Source: Actinomadura luzonensis
Lineage (GTDB): Bacteria; Actinomycetota; Actinomycetes; Streptosporangiales; Streptosporangiaceae
Direction: 5' to 3'
DNA: 64,000 nucleotides
Assembly (NCBI RefSeq): GCF_022664455.2
Contig: NZ_JAKRKC020000003.1
Span: 434,001-498,000 of the forward strand
Below are positions 7,630 to 15,971 of the stretch, one piece after another; the stretch's first letter is position 1; every line of letters begins with the position of its first letter. The notes below the pieces were generated by a model, which was not told the DNA's origin, searched no databases, and worked only from the letters and a program-made list of their open reading frames with translations. A program made the position numbers and the translations under genes.

Positions 7630-8856
7630 TCAAGGGATTCGCGACAATCCTCCGGGCAATCTTCCCGAGTCGACGGAGTCGAGCACCCGGGCCGCGCCGC
7701 CGAGCGCCGCCGCGTCCTGGCCCAGCGTCGAGGCCACGACCTGGCATCCTCCCGCGTCGGGCGCGATCACCCGATCGGCCAGCTCGGCGTGCACGGCGGG
7801 CAGCAGCCACGGCGCGAGCGGCACGTAGTGACCGCCGAGGACGATCACCTCGGGGTCGAGCAGGTTGGCCAGGACGGACACGCCCCGGCCCAGGTTGCGC
7901 CCGGTCGTCTCCAGCGTCGTGAGCGTGCCGGGATCGCCCGCGCCGGCCAGCCGGACGACCTCCTCGATCTCCATCTGGATCTCGGCGGGCGGCACGCCGG
8001 CCGGGGAGGGGGCCCTGCGCAGCACCGCGCCGACGCCGGCCATCGCCTCCAGGCAGCCGCGCCGGCCGCAGTGGCACTCCGGGCCGTCGGGGTCGAGCTG
8101 CACGTGGCCGAACTGGCCGCTGTAGCCGAGGCCGCCGCGCCGGAGCCGCCCGTCGAGGATGATGCCCGCGCCGACGCCCAGCTCGCCGGTCAGGTAGACC
8201 AGGTCGGCGGCCCCGGCGTGCGCGCCGAACCGCTGCTCGGCGAGCGCGGCGAGGTTGGCGTCGTTGTCCACCTGGATGGGGAAGCCGGGGTCGCGCAGTG
8301 CCTTGGCGAGGTCGCCGCCGAGGTCGGCGTCACGCCAGCCGAGGTTGGGGGCCAGGCGGACGGTGCCCTGCACGTCGACCAGCCCCGGCACGGCCACGGC
8401 GAGGCCGAGCACCTGGCGCTCCTCCTTGGCCATGCGGCTGACCACCCGCCGCACGATCGCGCCGACGCCGGCCACGTCCTGGTTGACCGAGTCGCCGGCC
8501 GCGAACGAGCGCCGCCAGGTGAGCAGCCGCTCCCCCGCGAGGTCGGTGGCGACGGCCGAGACGTGGTCGACGTTGATCTGCACTCCGATGGCGGCGTACG
8601 GGGAGCCGTCGAGGACGAGCATCGTGGCGGGCCGACCGACGCGGTTCTCGGTGAGACCGGTCTCGCGGACCAGGCGGCGGTCGATGAGGTCGGCGACCAG
8701 GCTCGACACGGTCGCCTTGTTGAGCCCGGTGGAGGCCGCGATGTCGGCGCGCGAGCAGGGCGCGTGCTCGCGGACGAAACGCAGCACGACCGCGAGGTTG
8801 GTGGCCCGTACGTCGGCGAAGTCGGCCGGCTGCGGGCCGGTCGTAGAAGTGATCAA
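7630..8856 (-). CDS. ROK-family transcriptional regulator
   Basis: 408-residue ROK (NagC/XylR-type) repressor. An N-terminal winged helix (SRADIAASTGLNKATVSSLV and LIDRRLVRETG) is followed by a sugar-kinase-like domain with VDNDANLAALAEQRFGAHAG and the zinc-binding motif CHCGRRGCLEA that ROK proteins use. Such proteins bind a sugar and release DNA. The TTG at 8856 gives the usual family length and has GGGG 6-7 bases upstream; a GTG at 8955 is possible but would add a non-family leader. It faces a sugar-importer operon, and its probable operator (8971-8986) recurs before the GH31 operon. Confidence 0.9.
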   Translation of the reverse strand: MITSTTGPQPADFADVRATNLAVVLRFVREHAPCSRADIAASTGLNKATVSSLVADLIDRRLVRETGLTENRVGRPATMLVLDGSPYAAIGVQINVDHVSAVATDLAGERLLTWRRSFAAGDSVNQDVAGVGAIVRRVVSRMAKEERQVLGLAVAVPGLVDVQGTVRLAPNLGWRDADLGGDLAKALRDPGFPIQVDNDANLAALAEQRFGAHAGAADLVYLTGELGVGAGIILDGRLRRGGLGYSGQFGHVQLDPDGPECHCGRRGCLEAMAGVGAVLRRAPSPAGVPPAEIQMEIEEVVRLAGAGDPGTLTTLETTGRNLGRGVSVLANLLDPEVIVLGGHYVPLAPWLLPAVHAELADRVIAPDAGGCQVVASTLGQDAAALGGAARVLDSVDSGRLPGGLSRIP

Positions 8857-8970
8857 AATCAGCCCCGTTCCCGCCAAGAGATGACCCAAGCATGCCGCAT
8901 CGTGGGCCTCCTTCACCAACCTGTGACCGCTCCGGTCCCTTGTGGCCGCGCTCACAGTCTACTAATTTGT

Positions 8971-8986
8971 TTGGTCGGAATACCAA
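8971..8986. promoter_or_regulatory. Probable ROK operator, copy 1
   Basis: TTGGT-CGGAAT-ACCAA, a 5+5 inverted repeat with a 6-base spacer, lies between the divergent ROK gene and the importer operon. The same arms and spacing occur at 33636-33651 upstream of the alpha-xylosidase operon. On the strand reading GTTAGTTGGT the flanks of both sites also agree (GTTAG before one arm, CAAA after the other). Confidence 0.65.
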
Positions 8987-9056
8987 CTAACTTTTCCGGC
9001 TGATTCCCACCGGCTGATTCCCACCGGGCCCTCCCGTCCGTACGAAGGGGCGAGCC

Positions 9057-10697
9057 ATGCCACCCACCACCACACGCCGCGGGTTCCTCGGCCTCGTCGG
9101 CGCCAGCATCTTGGTCGCCGGCTGCGCGGAGAAGCAGACGGCCTCGAAAGGCACCGCCGTCGCCGCCGACAAGCTGAAGAGCCTGGTGCCGACGCGGGTC
9201 CCGTTCGAGATCCCCGGGCTCCGGCCCGACCTGCCCGGCGGCGAGTTCGTCGCGCCCGGCTTCCTGACCCGCCCGGCCACCATGGCCCAGGCCGTCACCA
9301 CCAAGCCGCTGACCAGCGGCAAGGAGGTGACCGCGATGACCCCGCTGTGGGGCACCGTGCCGCCCGGCCTCGGCAGCAACTCCTACTACGACATCGTCAA
9401 CGAGCGCCTCGGCGGCGTCGTCCGCTTCAACATCTCCGACGGCAACACCTACGGGCAGAAGCTCTCCACCCTGCTGGCCAGCGGCGACGTCCCCGACATG
9501 GTGTGCGTGCCGCAGTGGGAGCTCATCAAGATCGCGCACTTCACCGAGGCCGCCAACAAGCTCTTCGCCGACCTGTCGCCCTACCTCGCCGGGGACAAGG
9601 CCAAGGAGTTCCCGCTCCTCGCCAACTACGACACCGCCGCCTGGCAGTACAGCGTCTTCGGCGGCCTCCTCCAGGGCATCCCCTGGCAGAACGACCCGTT
9701 CCCGTTCGCCACCTTCGTCCGCCAGGACATCCTCAAGGACCTCGGCCTGGAGCAGCCGAGGAGCGGCGACGACCTGCTCGCGCTCGGCAAGGCCATCACC
9801 GACGCCAAGAAGAAGCGCTGGGCCTTCGGCGGCGGCATGGAGCAGGAGATGCAGCGGGCCTTCGGCGCGCCCCGCGAGTGGCGCAAGAAGGCCGACGGCA
9901 CCCTCGAGTACAAGTACGAGACCGCCGAGTGGGCCGCCTCCATCGAGTTCATGACCAAGCTCTTCGCCGGCGGCTGGGTGCACCCCGACATCGTGGCCAA
10001 CAAGGACGCCGACAACAAAGGCATCTTCGGCAGCGGCCAGATGGTCGTCTACCGGGACGGCCTCGGCTCCTGGCACGAGAACCTGGGCCGCTTCCAGCCC
10101 GACAACCCCAAGTTCGACCAGCAGATCGTCGCCCCCTACCCCGCCACCCCCGGCGGCAAGGTCATCATGTGGCGCAACGAGCCCGCCAGCATGTTCGCCT
10201 TCATCAAGAAGGGCCTCGGCGACGCCCGCACCCGCGAGCTGCTCGCGCTGGCCAACTGGACCTCCGCGCCCTTCGGCACCCAGGAGTACGAGCTGGTCTT
10301 CAACGGCGTCGAGGGCAAGCACTACACGGTCGAGGACGGCAAGATCAAGCAGACCGCGCTCGGCCGCAAGGAGGTCGCGCCGACGTACATGTTCCTGTCC
10401 GGCCGCCCCAACGCCAACGAGAAGAGCCAGTACGAGGGCCTGGTCCAGGCCCTGTACGACTGGGAGACGCAGGCCGCCAAGCTGCTGGAGAACGACCCGT
10501 TCGTGGGCATCAGGGTCGAGACGCCGTCCAAGATGGCGGGCCTGGTCACCCCCACCGAGGACAAGATGCAGGAGATCTTCCGCGGCAAGCGCCCGGTGTC
10601 GGAGTGGCCGAAGATCGTCAAGGAGTGGCAGGAGCAGGGCGGCAACGAGGCGCGCGAGTTCTACATGAAGGTCGCGCGCGAGAACGGGCGGCTGTGA
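9057..10697 (+). CDS. Sugar ABC transporter substrate-binding lipoprotein (family 1)
   Basis: 546-residue extracellular binding protein. It has a Tat-type signal (TTRRGFLGLVG, twin Arg at residues 7-8) ending in the lipobox VAGC with Cys at 23, so it should be exported folded and lipid-anchored. The mature part has family-1 binding-protein features such as KLSTLLASGDVPDMV and the hinge block GMEQEMQRAFGA. At 546 residues it is longer than average and resembles the LplA/YtcQ group that works with LplB-type permeases, often importing oligosaccharides. GAAGGGGCGAG precedes the ATG. It is the first gene of a three-gene importer operon that faces the ROK regulator. Confidence 0.9.
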   Translation: MPPTTTRRGFLGLVGASILVAGCAEKQTASKGTAVAADKLKSLVPTRVPFEIPGLRPDLPGGEFVAPGFLTRPATMAQAVTTKPLTSGKEVTAMTPLWGTVPPGLGSNSYYDIVNERLGGVVRFNISDGNTYGQKLSTLLASGDVPDMVCVPQWELIKIAHFTEAANKLFADLSPYLAGDKAKEFPLLANYDTAAWQYSVFGGLLQGIPWQNDPFPFATFVRQDILKDLGLEQPRSGDDLLALGKAITDAKKKRWAFGGGMEQEMQRAFGAPREWRKKADGTLEYKYETAEWAASIEFMTKLFAGGWVHPDIVANKDADNKGIFGSGQMVVYRDGLGSWHENLGRFQPDNPKFDQQIVAPYPATPGGKVIMWRNEPASMFAFIKKGLGDARTRELLALANWTSAPFGTQEYELVFNGVEGKHYTVEDGKIKQTALGRKEVAPTYMFLSGRPNANEKSQYEGLVQALYDWETQAAKLLENDPFVGIRVETPSKMAGLVTPTEDKMQEIFRGKRPVSEWPKIVKEWQEQGGNEAREFYMKVARENGRL

Positions 10698-10707
10698 GGG
10701 GCCCGGC

Positions 10708-11676
10708 GTGGGCGTGGTGACCGCCTCCCCGGCACGGCTGCGCGAACCCGCCGTGCCGCAGAAGCTCACCTGGCGCGACAAGCTCCGCAGGGACTGGCCG
10801 CTGCTGGTGATGAACCTGCCGATGTTGCTGCTGGTGCTCGCCTTCTGGTGGATCCCGGCGCTCGGCAACGTCATCGCCTTCCAGGACTACAACCCCTACA
10901 CCGGCGGCATCCTGGACAGCCCGGTCATCGGCTTCACCAACTTCGCGCTGCTCTTCCAGGACCCCCAGTTCCTGCGCGCCATGCTCAACACGCTGTCGAT
11001 CACGGCGTTCCAGCTCGTGTTCTACTTCCCCGTGCCGATCATGCTGGCGCTGCTGCTGCACAGCATCGTCTCGGCGCGGCTGCGGGCGTTCGTGCAGGGC
11101 GTGGTCTACATGCCGTACTTCTTCTCGTGGGTGCTGGTCGTGGCCGTCTTCCAGCAGATGTTCGGCGGGGCCGGGCTGCTGGCCCAGCTCCTGCGCGAGC
11201 ACGGCCACCAGGGCGTGGACTGGATGACGAACTCCGACACGTTCATCCTGCTCATCACCACCCAGACCATCTGGAAGGACGCCGGCTGGGGCGCGATCAT
11301 CTTCCTGGCCGCGCTCAGCACCATCGACCCCAACCTGTACGAGGCCGCCGCCGTGGACGGGGCCCGCCGGTGGCGGCGCATGTGGCACATCACGCTGCCC
11401 GGCCTCCGCCCGGTGATCGTGCTGCTGCTGATCCTGCGGCTCGGCGACGCGCTCAACGTCGGCTTCGAGCAGTTCATGCTGCAACGGAGCGCGGTGGGCA
11501 GCCAGGCGTCGGAGGTGTTCGACACGTTCGTGTACTGGTCCGGGCTGCGTACCGGCGACCTGGGGTACGGGGCGGCGGCCGGGCTCTTCAAGGGGCTGGT
11601 CGGGCTGCTGCTGATCCTGGCGGCCAACCGGGTGGCGCACGCGTTCGGCGAGCGAGGGGTGTATACGCGATCATGA
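10708..11676 (+). CDS. Sugar ABC transporter permease (LplB type)
   Basis: 322-residue inner-membrane permease with six predicted helices. The conserved EAA loop is visible as YEAAAVDGARRWRRMWHITL followed by PGLRP, the site that contacts the ATPase. The C-terminal block GYGAAAGLFKGLVGL is typical of the LplB/YteP group. The GTG start has GAGGGG in front and is 10 bases after the binding-protein stop. The stop overlaps the next permease as ATGA. No ATPase gene is present in the operon, so a shared MsiK-like ATPase elsewhere is expected. Confidence 0.9.
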   Translation: MGVVTASPARLREPAVPQKLTWRDKLRRDWPLLVMNLPMLLLVLAFWWIPALGNVIAFQDYNPYTGGILDSPVIGFTNFALLFQDPQFLRAMLNTLSITAFQLVFYFPVPIMLALLLHSIVSARLRAFVQGVVYMPYFFSWVLVVAVFQQMFGGAGLLAQLLREHGHQGVDWMTNSDTFILLITTQTIWKDAGWGAIIFLAALSTIDPNLYEAAAVDGARRWRRMWHITLPGLRPVIVLLLILRLGDALNVGFEQFMLQRSAVGSQASEVFDTFVYWSGLRTGDLGYGAAAGLFKGLVGLLLILAANRVAHAFGERGVYTRS

Positions 11677-12584
11677 CCGTACTGTCGCGCGGCAAGCCCG
11701 CGAAGCTCGCCCCCTGGGAGGAGCGGCCCTCGCCGGTCGGGCAGGCCGGCAAGGGCGCGGCGGTGACGCTGATCGTCCTCGCCGTGCTCGGGCCGCTCTA
11801 CACGATCGTGCTGACCAGCCTCAGCTCGGCCGCGACCGTCAACCGCGCGGGCGGCCTGGTGCTCGTCCCGGACGGCCTCACCCTGGAGGCCTACCGCCAG
11901 ATCTTCTCCGACACCGTGGTGAGCAGGGCCGTGCTGGTGAGCACGGGGGTGACCGTGGCCGGGACGCTGATCAGCACCGCGGTGAGCGTGCTGGGGGCGT
12001 ACTCGCTGTCGCGCCCCGGCTCGTTCCTGCACCGCCCGCTGCTGTTCAGCGTCCTGCTGATGTTCGTCTTCTTCCCCGGCATCATCCCCGTCTACCTGAT
12101 GGTGAGCGGGCTGGGGCTGAAGGACAGCTACTGGTCGCTGATCCTGCCGACCGCCGTGTCGGCGTTCAACGTGGTGGTGCTGCGGTCGTTCTTCATGAAC
12201 ATCCCCGGCGAGGTGCTGGACAGCGCCCGCATCGACGGCGCGAGCGAGTTCCGCGTGCTGTGGCGGATCGTGCTGCCGATGTCGAAGGCGGTGACGGCGG
12301 TGGTCGCGATGTTCTACGCGGTGGGCTACTGGAACGCCTGGTTCAACGCCATGTTGTACATCGACGACACCCGCAGGTGGCCGCTGGCGCTGATCCTGCG
12401 GCAGTACGTGGTCGACTCGAACCCGCTGCCGGCGGCCACCGCCGGGGTGACCGGGGACGCGCCGCCCACACTGGCGATCAAGATGGCGATCGTGGTGATC
12501 GCGGTGGTGCCCGCCCTGATCATCTACCCGTTCGTGCAGCGCCACTTCACCAAGGGCGTGATCGTCGGCGCCATCAAGGGCTGA
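11673..12584 (+). CDS. Sugar ABC transporter permease (YtcP/MalG type)
   Basis: 303-residue permease, partner of the previous gene. The MalG-type EAA loop reads EVLDSARIDGASEFRVLWRI followed by VLPMSKA, and the C-terminus has the typical FVQRHFTKGVIVGAIKG end. It contains the Y-x-N-A-W segment (GYWNAWFNAMLYIDD) common to the YtcP group. ATG overlaps the preceding TGA (ATGA), so both permeases are made together. Together with the binding protein it forms the membrane part of an oligosaccharide importer. Confidence 0.92.
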   Translation: MTVLSRGKPAKLAPWEERPSPVGQAGKGAAVTLIVLAVLGPLYTIVLTSLSSAATVNRAGGLVLVPDGLTLEAYRQIFSDTVVSRAVLVSTGVTVAGTLISTAVSVLGAYSLSRPGSFLHRPLLFSVLLMFVFFPGIIPVYLMVSGLGLKDSYWSLILPTAVSAFNVVVLRSFFMNIPGEVLDSARIDGASEFRVLWRIVLPMSKAVTAVVAMFYAVGYWNAWFNAMLYIDDTRRWPLALILRQYVVDSNPLPAATAGVTGDAPPTLAIKMAIVVIAVVPALIIYPFVQRHFTKGVIVGAIKG

Positions 12585-12608
12585 ACCGGTCCGCCCGGGC
12601 CGCCCGGT

Positions 12609-12639
12609 CCGCCCAGGGCCGGCGCGACGCCCTGGGCGG
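12609..12639 (+). terminator. Strong hairpin terminator after the importer operon
   Basis: CCGCCCAGGGC pairs perfectly with GCCCTGGGCGG (11 base pairs, 9-base loop), 24 bases after the permease stop; an outer CCGGTCC/GGACCGG pairing extends it. No T-run follows, as is common in actinomycetes. The wider gap 12585-12985 otherwise holds only a doubtful small reading frame (12672-12794) and the region that must contain the promoter of the DsbA-like gene. Confidence 0.6.
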
Positions 12640-12671
12640 CCAGGACCGGCGGCGGTCGCCCGCCTGCCGGT

Positions 12672-12794
12672 TCAGCCGTGGCGTAAGCCGCCGGGGCCGC
12701 CCGCGCCCGGCCGCCCGGCGGTCACGGGGAGGGCGACGGTCAGCGCGCGCGGGGCCGGACGGACGGATCGACGCAGGTCAACGGTGGTACGCAT
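12672..12794 (-). CDS. Possible small protein of 40 residues, unknown function
   Basis: A short frame beginning MRTTVDLRRSVRPAPRALTV and ending in a Gly-rich tail. A GAAGGGGG sequence lies about ten bases before the ATG, which is the only reason to list it. The composition is basic and low in complexity, with no signal peptide and no recognised family. It is antisense to nothing known and lies in a 400-base intergenic stretch. It could equally be non-coding. Confidence 0.25.
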   Translation of the reverse strand: MRTTVDLRRSVRPAPRALTVALPVTAGRPGAGGPGGLRHG

Positions 12795-12985
12795 GGCGTT
12801 CCAACCCCCTTCGGTCGTGCCTACCGTCATCATTCGCGGCGCGAGGTAAAGCCGCTGTGTTGCCGGACACAGCGCCGCCGGATCCGCCTGGGCGGCCGGT
12901 GCGGCCGATTCCGAGGCTTGACCGTCCACGGAGAAAGCCGTCCCGGGGGCCGGGTAGGGGGGGAGGGACGTGAGAAGGGGGAGCC

Positions 12986-13549
12986 ATGAACAGTCCGACA
13001 CGCAAGGTGCCGAGCGGGGCGTCGGAGCTGGGCGACGGGATCGTCGTCGGGGCCGGGCCCGTCACCGTGGACGCCTACGAGGACTTCCTGTGCCCGTTCT
13101 GCCGGTTGTTCGAGCAGACCGCGGCCCCGCTGCTCGACGAGCTGGTCGACGCCGGGGCCATCAGCCTGGTCCGCCACCCGATGGCGTTCCTGGACGAGCT
13201 GTCCACCACCCGCTACTCCACCCGGGCCGCCGCCGCCTCCGCCTGCGCCGCCGACCAGGGGCGGTTCGCCGCGTACGCCCGCGCGCTGTTCGCCGAGCAG
13301 CCGCCGGAGGGCGGCCCGGGGCTCGGCGACGACCAGCTCATCGAGCTGGGACGCCGCGCGGCCGGGCTGGACGAGGAGGGCTTCGGGGCCTGCGTACGGT
13401 CCGGCGCCTACCTGGACTGGGCAGGGTACGTGACCGCCTTGGCCGTCGAGCGGGGCGTCAGCGCGACGCCGACCGTGTTCGTCGCGGGCTCGCCGGTGCC
13501 GGCGAACCCGGAGACGATCCGGCTGGCGGTGCGCGCGTCGCTCCGGTGA
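12986..13549 (+). CDS. DsbA-like thioredoxin-fold protein
   Basis: 187-residue DsbA/FrnE-like protein. The active-site motif CPFC is at residues 36-39 after the first beta strand (VTVDAYEDFL), the helical insertion covers about residues 75-140, and the cis-proline loop is SATPTVFV. DsbA-fold proteins oxidise or isomerise thiols. There is no signal peptide or membrane anchor, so unlike classical DsbA it probably acts in the cytoplasm. GAAGGGGGAGCC precedes the ATG. It stands alone between terminator-rich DNA and the convergent DUF2690-like gene. Confidence 0.85.
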   Translation: MNSPTRKVPSGASELGDGIVVGAGPVTVDAYEDFLCPFCRLFEQTAAPLLDELVDAGAISLVRHPMAFLDELSTTRYSTRAAAASACAADQGRFAAYARALFAEQPPEGGPGLGDDQLIELGRRAAGLDEEGFGACVRSGAYLDWAGYVTALAVERGVSATPTVFVAGSPVPANPETIRLAVRASLR

Positions 13550-13588
13550 ACCGCCGGACGGCCGGGCGGCTGGACGGCTGGACGGAGT

Positions 13589-14140
13589 TCAGACCAGCGC
13601 GGTGCAGATCGCGCCGGCCGGTCGCGCGGTTCCGCCGCGGCCGGAAGGGGCGACGCACGCTCGTGCCCGCTCGTCCGGCGCGTAGACCTCGTCGGAGTAG
13701 CTGACGCCGGTGCCGAAGTCGCCGCCCGAGTACCGCGTCAGCCTCCAGTCCGGTTCGTCCCCGTCGATCCGGGACTCCCGCTCCACCCACACGACGTAGC
13801 CGGCGCCCTGGCCCCGCGCGACGAAGCGCGCCCAGTTGACCTGGCAGGTGCGCGCCCTGCCCCTCATGAGGTCGTTGACCAGCTCGCCCGGCCCGTACCG
13901 CAGCTCGACGTAGCCGCCGAAGGCGCGGGCGCGGACGGGCACTCCCCCGTGCTGGACGGTCCAGGCGTTCGCCGTGCAGCCGGTGGCGACCGGGTCCTTG
14001 CCGTCGCAGCCCGTCCGGTAGCAGGGCACCGTACGGATCAGCTTGTCGCGCGGCGGTTCGGGGGCGGCGTTCGCGGGCGAGCAAGGGAGCAGGACCAGGG
14101 TCAGCGCGGCCAGGACGGCCGGCATCGGACGCAGACGCAC
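13589..14140 (-). CDS. Secreted DUF2690-like protein
   Basis: 183-residue protein with a signal peptide (basic start, hydrophobic AVLAALTLVLLP, cleavage near ANA-APEP). The mature part carries the cysteine pattern of the DUF2690 family: TVPCYRTGCDGKDPVATGC, AWTVQH, VELRYGPG, TCQVNWARF and the aromatic WVERESR region. The function of this family is unknown; in actinomycetes the domain is often the exported end of an XRE-transmembrane protein. The GTG start follows GGAGG with six-base spacing. It is divergent from an XRE-transmembrane gene, with a phased repeat array in between, so the two may act together. Confidence 0.8.
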   Translation of the reverse strand: MRLRPMPAVLAALTLVLLPCSPANAAPEPPRDKLIRTVPCYRTGCDGKDPVATGCTANAWTVQHGGVPVRARAFGGYVELRYGPGELVNDLMRGRARTCQVNWARFVARGQGAGYVVWVERESRIDGDEPDWRLTRYSGGDFGTGVSYSDEVYAPDERARACVAPSGRGGTARPAGAICTALV

Positions 14141-14242
14141 AGGAATCCTCCGGAGGAGAGGGGAACGGGAGCCGGCGACGGCCGCGGGATCGCGAGGCCG
14201 GCTCCTGGACGCTAACCGCGGCCCTTGCCCGGGCGGAACGGC

Positions 14243-14308
14243 GTGGACCACCCTGGGACCAAGGCCGGACCGGACGCGGACCGGACGCGGACCAGGCGCG
14301 GACCAGCG
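14243..14308. repeat. Six GGACC motifs in exact 11-base phase
   Basis: GGACC occurs at 14245, 14256, 14267, 14278, 14289 and 14300, always 11 bases apart. The last three units are nearly identical over 11 bases (GCGGACCGGAC, GCGGACCAGGC, GCGGACCAGCG). The array lies in the divergent region between the DUF2690-like gene and the XRE-transmembrane gene, ending just before the latter's ribosome site. An 11-base period places every copy on one face of the helix, as in PhoP or SARP binding arrays. This is probably an operator; the binder is unknown. Confidence 0.7.
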
Positions 14309-14320
14309 GAGGGGCGACAC

Positions 14321-15316
14321 GTGAGCGGGAACGGCGACGACGCGGCACGCCGGCTCGGCGCCGCGATCCGGGCGCACCGGCTGGCGCGGGGCCTGTCGCT
14401 GCGGGCGCTGGCCCGCGCGGTCGGGCTCACCGGTCACGGGACCCTGGTCGACTACGAGCACGGCAGGCGGCTGCCTCCGCTGGACCTCCTCACGTCCGTG
14501 GAGCGGGCGCTCGGCGTGCCGGACGGGGAGCTGCTGCGCCTGCGGGACGCGGCGCTGGCCGATCGCGGGCAGGTCGAGGCGGCCCGGCTGCTCCAGGACC
14601 CGCCGCCGGCGGCGGCGCGGGAGGAGGCGCACGGCACCGCGGGCGACGCCGGGCCTTCGCGCCGCCGGAGGGGGCCCACGCGCGGGGTCGTCATCGCGGC
14701 GGCGGCCGTGGCGGTGGCCGCGGTGGCAGTGGCCGCGGTGGCGGTGACGACGATGGTGATGACGGCGGTGGTGGCGGCGTCCCGGCCGTCTCCGGAATCG
14801 ACGCGGCCCACGCAGCCCACGCAGCCCCCGGCCCCGGCCCCTGCCGCGGCCGCCACGTCCGTCGTCATGATGGACTTCGAGCGGCCCGGCGAGCGCTGGT
14901 CGGTCTTCTGGGGCTCGCAGGTCGCGAGGAGCGAGGTCACCTCGGCGGTCGCGCACCACGGCAGGCGGGCCGTGCTGGTCAAGGTGACGGGCGCCACGTC
15001 CGCGCGGGGCTACTCGGCCGTCGGCACCACCCACGGCCTGACCGGGCTGAGGCCCGGCATGAAGGTGACCACCTGGCTCTGGGTGCCAGGCGCCCAGCCG
15101 GGCGCCGGCGTCCGGTTCTTCGCCATGGACGCGGCCTCCAGGACGGTGTTCGCGCCGGAGAACCCCGACACGGAGACCAGGCTGCCGGCCGCCCGCGGCT
15201 GGACGTCCTTCACCTGGACCGTCCCGCGGATGGACGAGCTGCACGCGATCGGCGTGCAGCTCTACGCCGAGACCGACGACCCGGTGACCGTCGGCATCGA
15301 CGAGGTCACCTGGTGA
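14321..15316 (+). CDS. XRE-type DNA-binding protein with transmembrane segment and extracellular sensor domain
   Basis: 331-residue one-component membrane regulator. Residues about 8-75 are an XRE helix-turn-helix (LGAAIRAHRLARGLSLRAL, LVDYEHGRRLPPLDLLTSVE). After a basic stretch (RRRRGPTRG) comes one long hydrophobic segment (about 122-154, Ala/Val-rich), a Pro-rich linker, and an outside domain (about 180-331) resembling a carbohydrate-binding beta sandwich (MMDFERPGERWSVFWGSQ, then VTTWLWVPGA). The GTG start has GGAGGGGCGACAC before it. The layout suggests that an external ligand is sensed across the membrane. The facing gene encodes a secreted DUF2690-like protein, a domain often fused to such proteins. 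Confidence 0.8.
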   Translation: MSGNGDDAARRLGAAIRAHRLARGLSLRALARAVGLTGHGTLVDYEHGRRLPPLDLLTSVERALGVPDGELLRLRDAALADRGQVEAARLLQDPPPAAAREEAHGTAGDAGPSRRRRGPTRGVVIAAAAVAVAAVAVAAVAVTTMVMTAVVAASRPSPESTRPTQPTQPPAPAPAAAATSVVMMDFERPGERWSVFWGSQVARSEVTSAVAHHGRRAVLVKVTGATSARGYSAVGTTHGLTGLRPGMKVTTWLWVPGAQPGAGVRFFAMDAASRTVFAPENPDTETRLPAARGWTSFTWTVPRMDELHAIGVQLYAETDDPVTVGIDEVTW

Positions 15317-15323
15317 GCCGCCG

Positions 15324-15455
15324 TCAGCCGGTGAAGACGTCCTCGGCGGCCACCTCGCCGTCGCGGCTGACCGGCAGGCCGGTGGTGGCGCAGAAGCGGC
15401 GCGGGGCCGCGTACGAGGGGCCGGCCCAGTAGTCGGAGCGGGCGACGCGCGGCAC
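15324..15455 (-). pseudogene. Short reading frame, possible C-terminal gene remnant
   Basis: A 43-codon frame with normal actinomycete codon use (VPRVARSDYWAGPSYAAPRR, then a tail with TTGLPVSRDGEVAAEDVF). It is closed upstream by a stop near the end of the neighbouring membrane-protein gene and has no convincing ribosome site at its GTG. Its protein-like composition suggests the end of a decayed gene. I do not recognise the family, and it may not be expressed. Confidence 0.3.
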
Positions 15456-15477
15456 GTACAGCCGGGTGCCCGGCCTG

Positions 15478-15930
15478 TCAGGACCTCAGCAGCCGGTACG
15501 CCGCGTACGCCGTGGCCCCGTACGCCAGGTGCGGGAGCACGTCCGAGATCCAGTCGGTCGCCGACCACGTGCGCGGGTCGGTGGTGCCGAGCAGGGTGAG
15601 CGGGGCGTTGGAGCCGGTCATCGCGAGCGCCGTGAGCGCCAGCACGCCGACCGGCCACGACGGCCGCCACCGCTCGGCGGCGAGCCCGTAGCAGAGCGCC
15701 GCCGCGGCCCCGGTGCCGTAGCCGAGCAGCGCGCCCAGCGCCTCCTTGCGGTTGCCGGCCCGCTCGCTGTCGCCCAGGTCCACGTCGGCGAGGTGGGTGA
15801 GCTTGTCCACGGCCCGCTGCGGGGTGCTGCTGGCGGGGCGGGCGCGGATCGCCATGTCGAGGTAGCTGACGGCGTTGAGCGCGGCGGTCCCGGCGGCGCC
15901 CGCGATCAGGCCCTTCGTGAGCGTGTGCAT
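15478..15930 (-). CDS. Small membrane protein, unknown function
   Basis: 150-residue protein with about four hydrophobic segments: KGLIAGAAGTAALNAVSYLD at the start, YGTGAAAALCYGLAA, VGVLALTALAMTGS and the C-terminal PHLAYGATAYAAYRLL. A soluble loop with DLGDSERAGNRKEALG links the first two. I do not recognise a named family; similar small proteins in actinomycetes are annotated as hypothetical membrane proteins. The ATG at 15930 was chosen because the hydrophobic leader starts right there. The 41-base gap to the CAP-domain gene upstream on the same strand allows co-transcription. Confidence 0.7.
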   Translation of the reverse strand: MHTLTKGLIAGAAGTAALNAVSYLDMAIRARPASSTPQRAVDKLTHLADVDLGDSERAGNRKEALGALLGYGTGAAAALCYGLAAERWRPSWPVGVLALTALAMTGSNAPLTLLGTTDPRTWSATDWISDVLPHLAYGATAYAAYRLLRS

Positions 15931-15971
15931 GGCCCGGCAGCTACCCGGGCGTCCCCCGGCTACGCCCGGTG

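Noticed and set aside
4769-8077. Apparent 1437-residue reading frame extending the LacI gene upstream
   Set aside because: Only the last 334 codons give a LacI protein; the rest runs out of frame through the GH3 and ROK genes and has no protein-like features.
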